The position numbers were made by a program, and so were the translations under genes. Under the pieces are notes generated by a model. It saw only the letters and a list, made by a program, of their open reading frames with translations. It was not told the DNA's origin and ran no database searches. A stretch of 6,371 nt of DNA from JBBILG01 sp037445085 (GTDB taxonomy: Bacteria; Pseudomonadota; Gammaproteobacteria; Burkholderiales; Methylophilaceae): positions 1 to 6,371 of the forward strand of contig JBBILG010000095.1 in assembly GCA_037445085.1 (NCBI GenBank), given 5' to 3'. Of the stretch, positions 6,138 through 6,371 are shown piece by piece. The stretch's first letter is position 1. Every line of letters starts with the position of its first letter.

Positions 6138-6364
6138 GAAGCGATTCCCGGTTCGTCCATTTCTGCAAAAGCATGCAGCGTGCGTAGCGCCTCGGCTTCG
6201 TCGAGGATCTGCAGCGCGTAGCCGACGTGCACGATGACGTAGTCGCCCACCCTGGCGTCCTCCACCAGGGCAAGCGAGATTTCCCTGCGCACGCCGCCCA
6301 GGCTCACGACGGCAGTGCCCGGCGCGCTCATTTCCTCGATGCGGGCGGGAACGGCAAGACACAT
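6134..6364 (-). CDS. hypC: HypC, hydrogenase maturation chaperone
   Basis: This 76-residue protein has the HypC/HupF signature M-C-L-A-V-P at its N-terminus. C2, exposed after Met removal, binds the Fe(CN)2CO precursor and the large subunit. G-D-Y-V-I-V-H-V-G-Y-A-L (40-51) contains the conserved H46. HypC forms a complex with HypD and then delivers iron to the HoxH precursor. It is the first gene of the minus-strand block that is visible. Only seven bases of upstream sequence lie in the window, so its promoter or an upstream hyp gene cannot be seen. Its stop overlaps the GTG start of hypD as GTGA. Confidence 0.96.
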   Translation of the reverse strand: MCLAVPARIEEMSAPGTAVVSLGGVRREISLALVEDARVGDYVIVHVGYALQILDEAEALRTLHAFAEMDEPGIAS

Positions 6365-6371
6365 CTCAATG

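Noticed and set aside
5049..6221. A 390-codon open frame on the plus strand opposite hypD and hypC
   Set aside because: It is rich in His, Arg, Ala and Gly with no motif, and is a shadow of the hypD frame, whose cysteine motifs are diagnostic.

Overview
The window is GC-rich, gene-dense bacterial DNA made of two convergent gene blocks that build one enzyme, a soluble NAD-reducing (bidirectional, group 3d-type) [NiFe] hydrogenase. The gene order hoxF-hoxU-hoxY-hoxH-hoxW and the protein motifs resemble those of the Ralstonia/Cupriavidus type. A proteobacterium, probably a beta- or gammaproteobacterial chemolithotroph or facultative H2 metaboliser, is the best guess. This rests on motif similarity and base composition; there is no taxonomic marker in the window.

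Left block, plus strand, 1-3574. It holds the 3' end of hoxF (diaphorase flavoprotein), hoxU (iron-sulfur diaphorase subunit), hoxY (hydrogenase small subunit), hoxH (hydrogenase large subunit) and hoxW (HoxH-specific maturation protease). Successive genes overlap by 4-8 bases, except for a 9-base gap between hoxY and hoxH, so this is clearly one transcription unit whose promoter lies left of the window. HoxY/HoxH split or form H2. Electrons pass through the HoxY and HoxU clusters to the HoxF cluster and its flavin, where NAD+ is reduced. HoxW removes the C-terminal peptide of HoxH after nickel has been inserted.

Right block, minus strand, 6364 down to 3611. It holds hypC, hypD, a 117-residue gene, and hypE, all overlapping. 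HypC, HypD and HypE make and assemble the Fe(CN)2CO group of the active site. hypA, hypB and hypF are not in the window and may lie to the right, upstream of hypC. The two blocks converge with only 36 bases between stop codons. That junction contains small inverted repeats but no clear T-tract terminator.

The unexpected element is the small gene at 4648-5001 (minus) between hypD and hypE. It reads as a HepT/DUF86-type HEPN helical protein that has lost the family's R-x4-6-H ribonuclease motif and contains no histidine at all. It is fused by start/stop overlaps to both neighbours. Its ribosome-binding site lies in the 3' arm of a strong hairpin formed by the end of hypD. It may be an accessory factor for the HypCD-HypE cyanide-transfer step, but that function is inference. 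No RNA genes, mobile elements or CRISPR arrays were seen, and no stretch over 300 bases lacks a gene.
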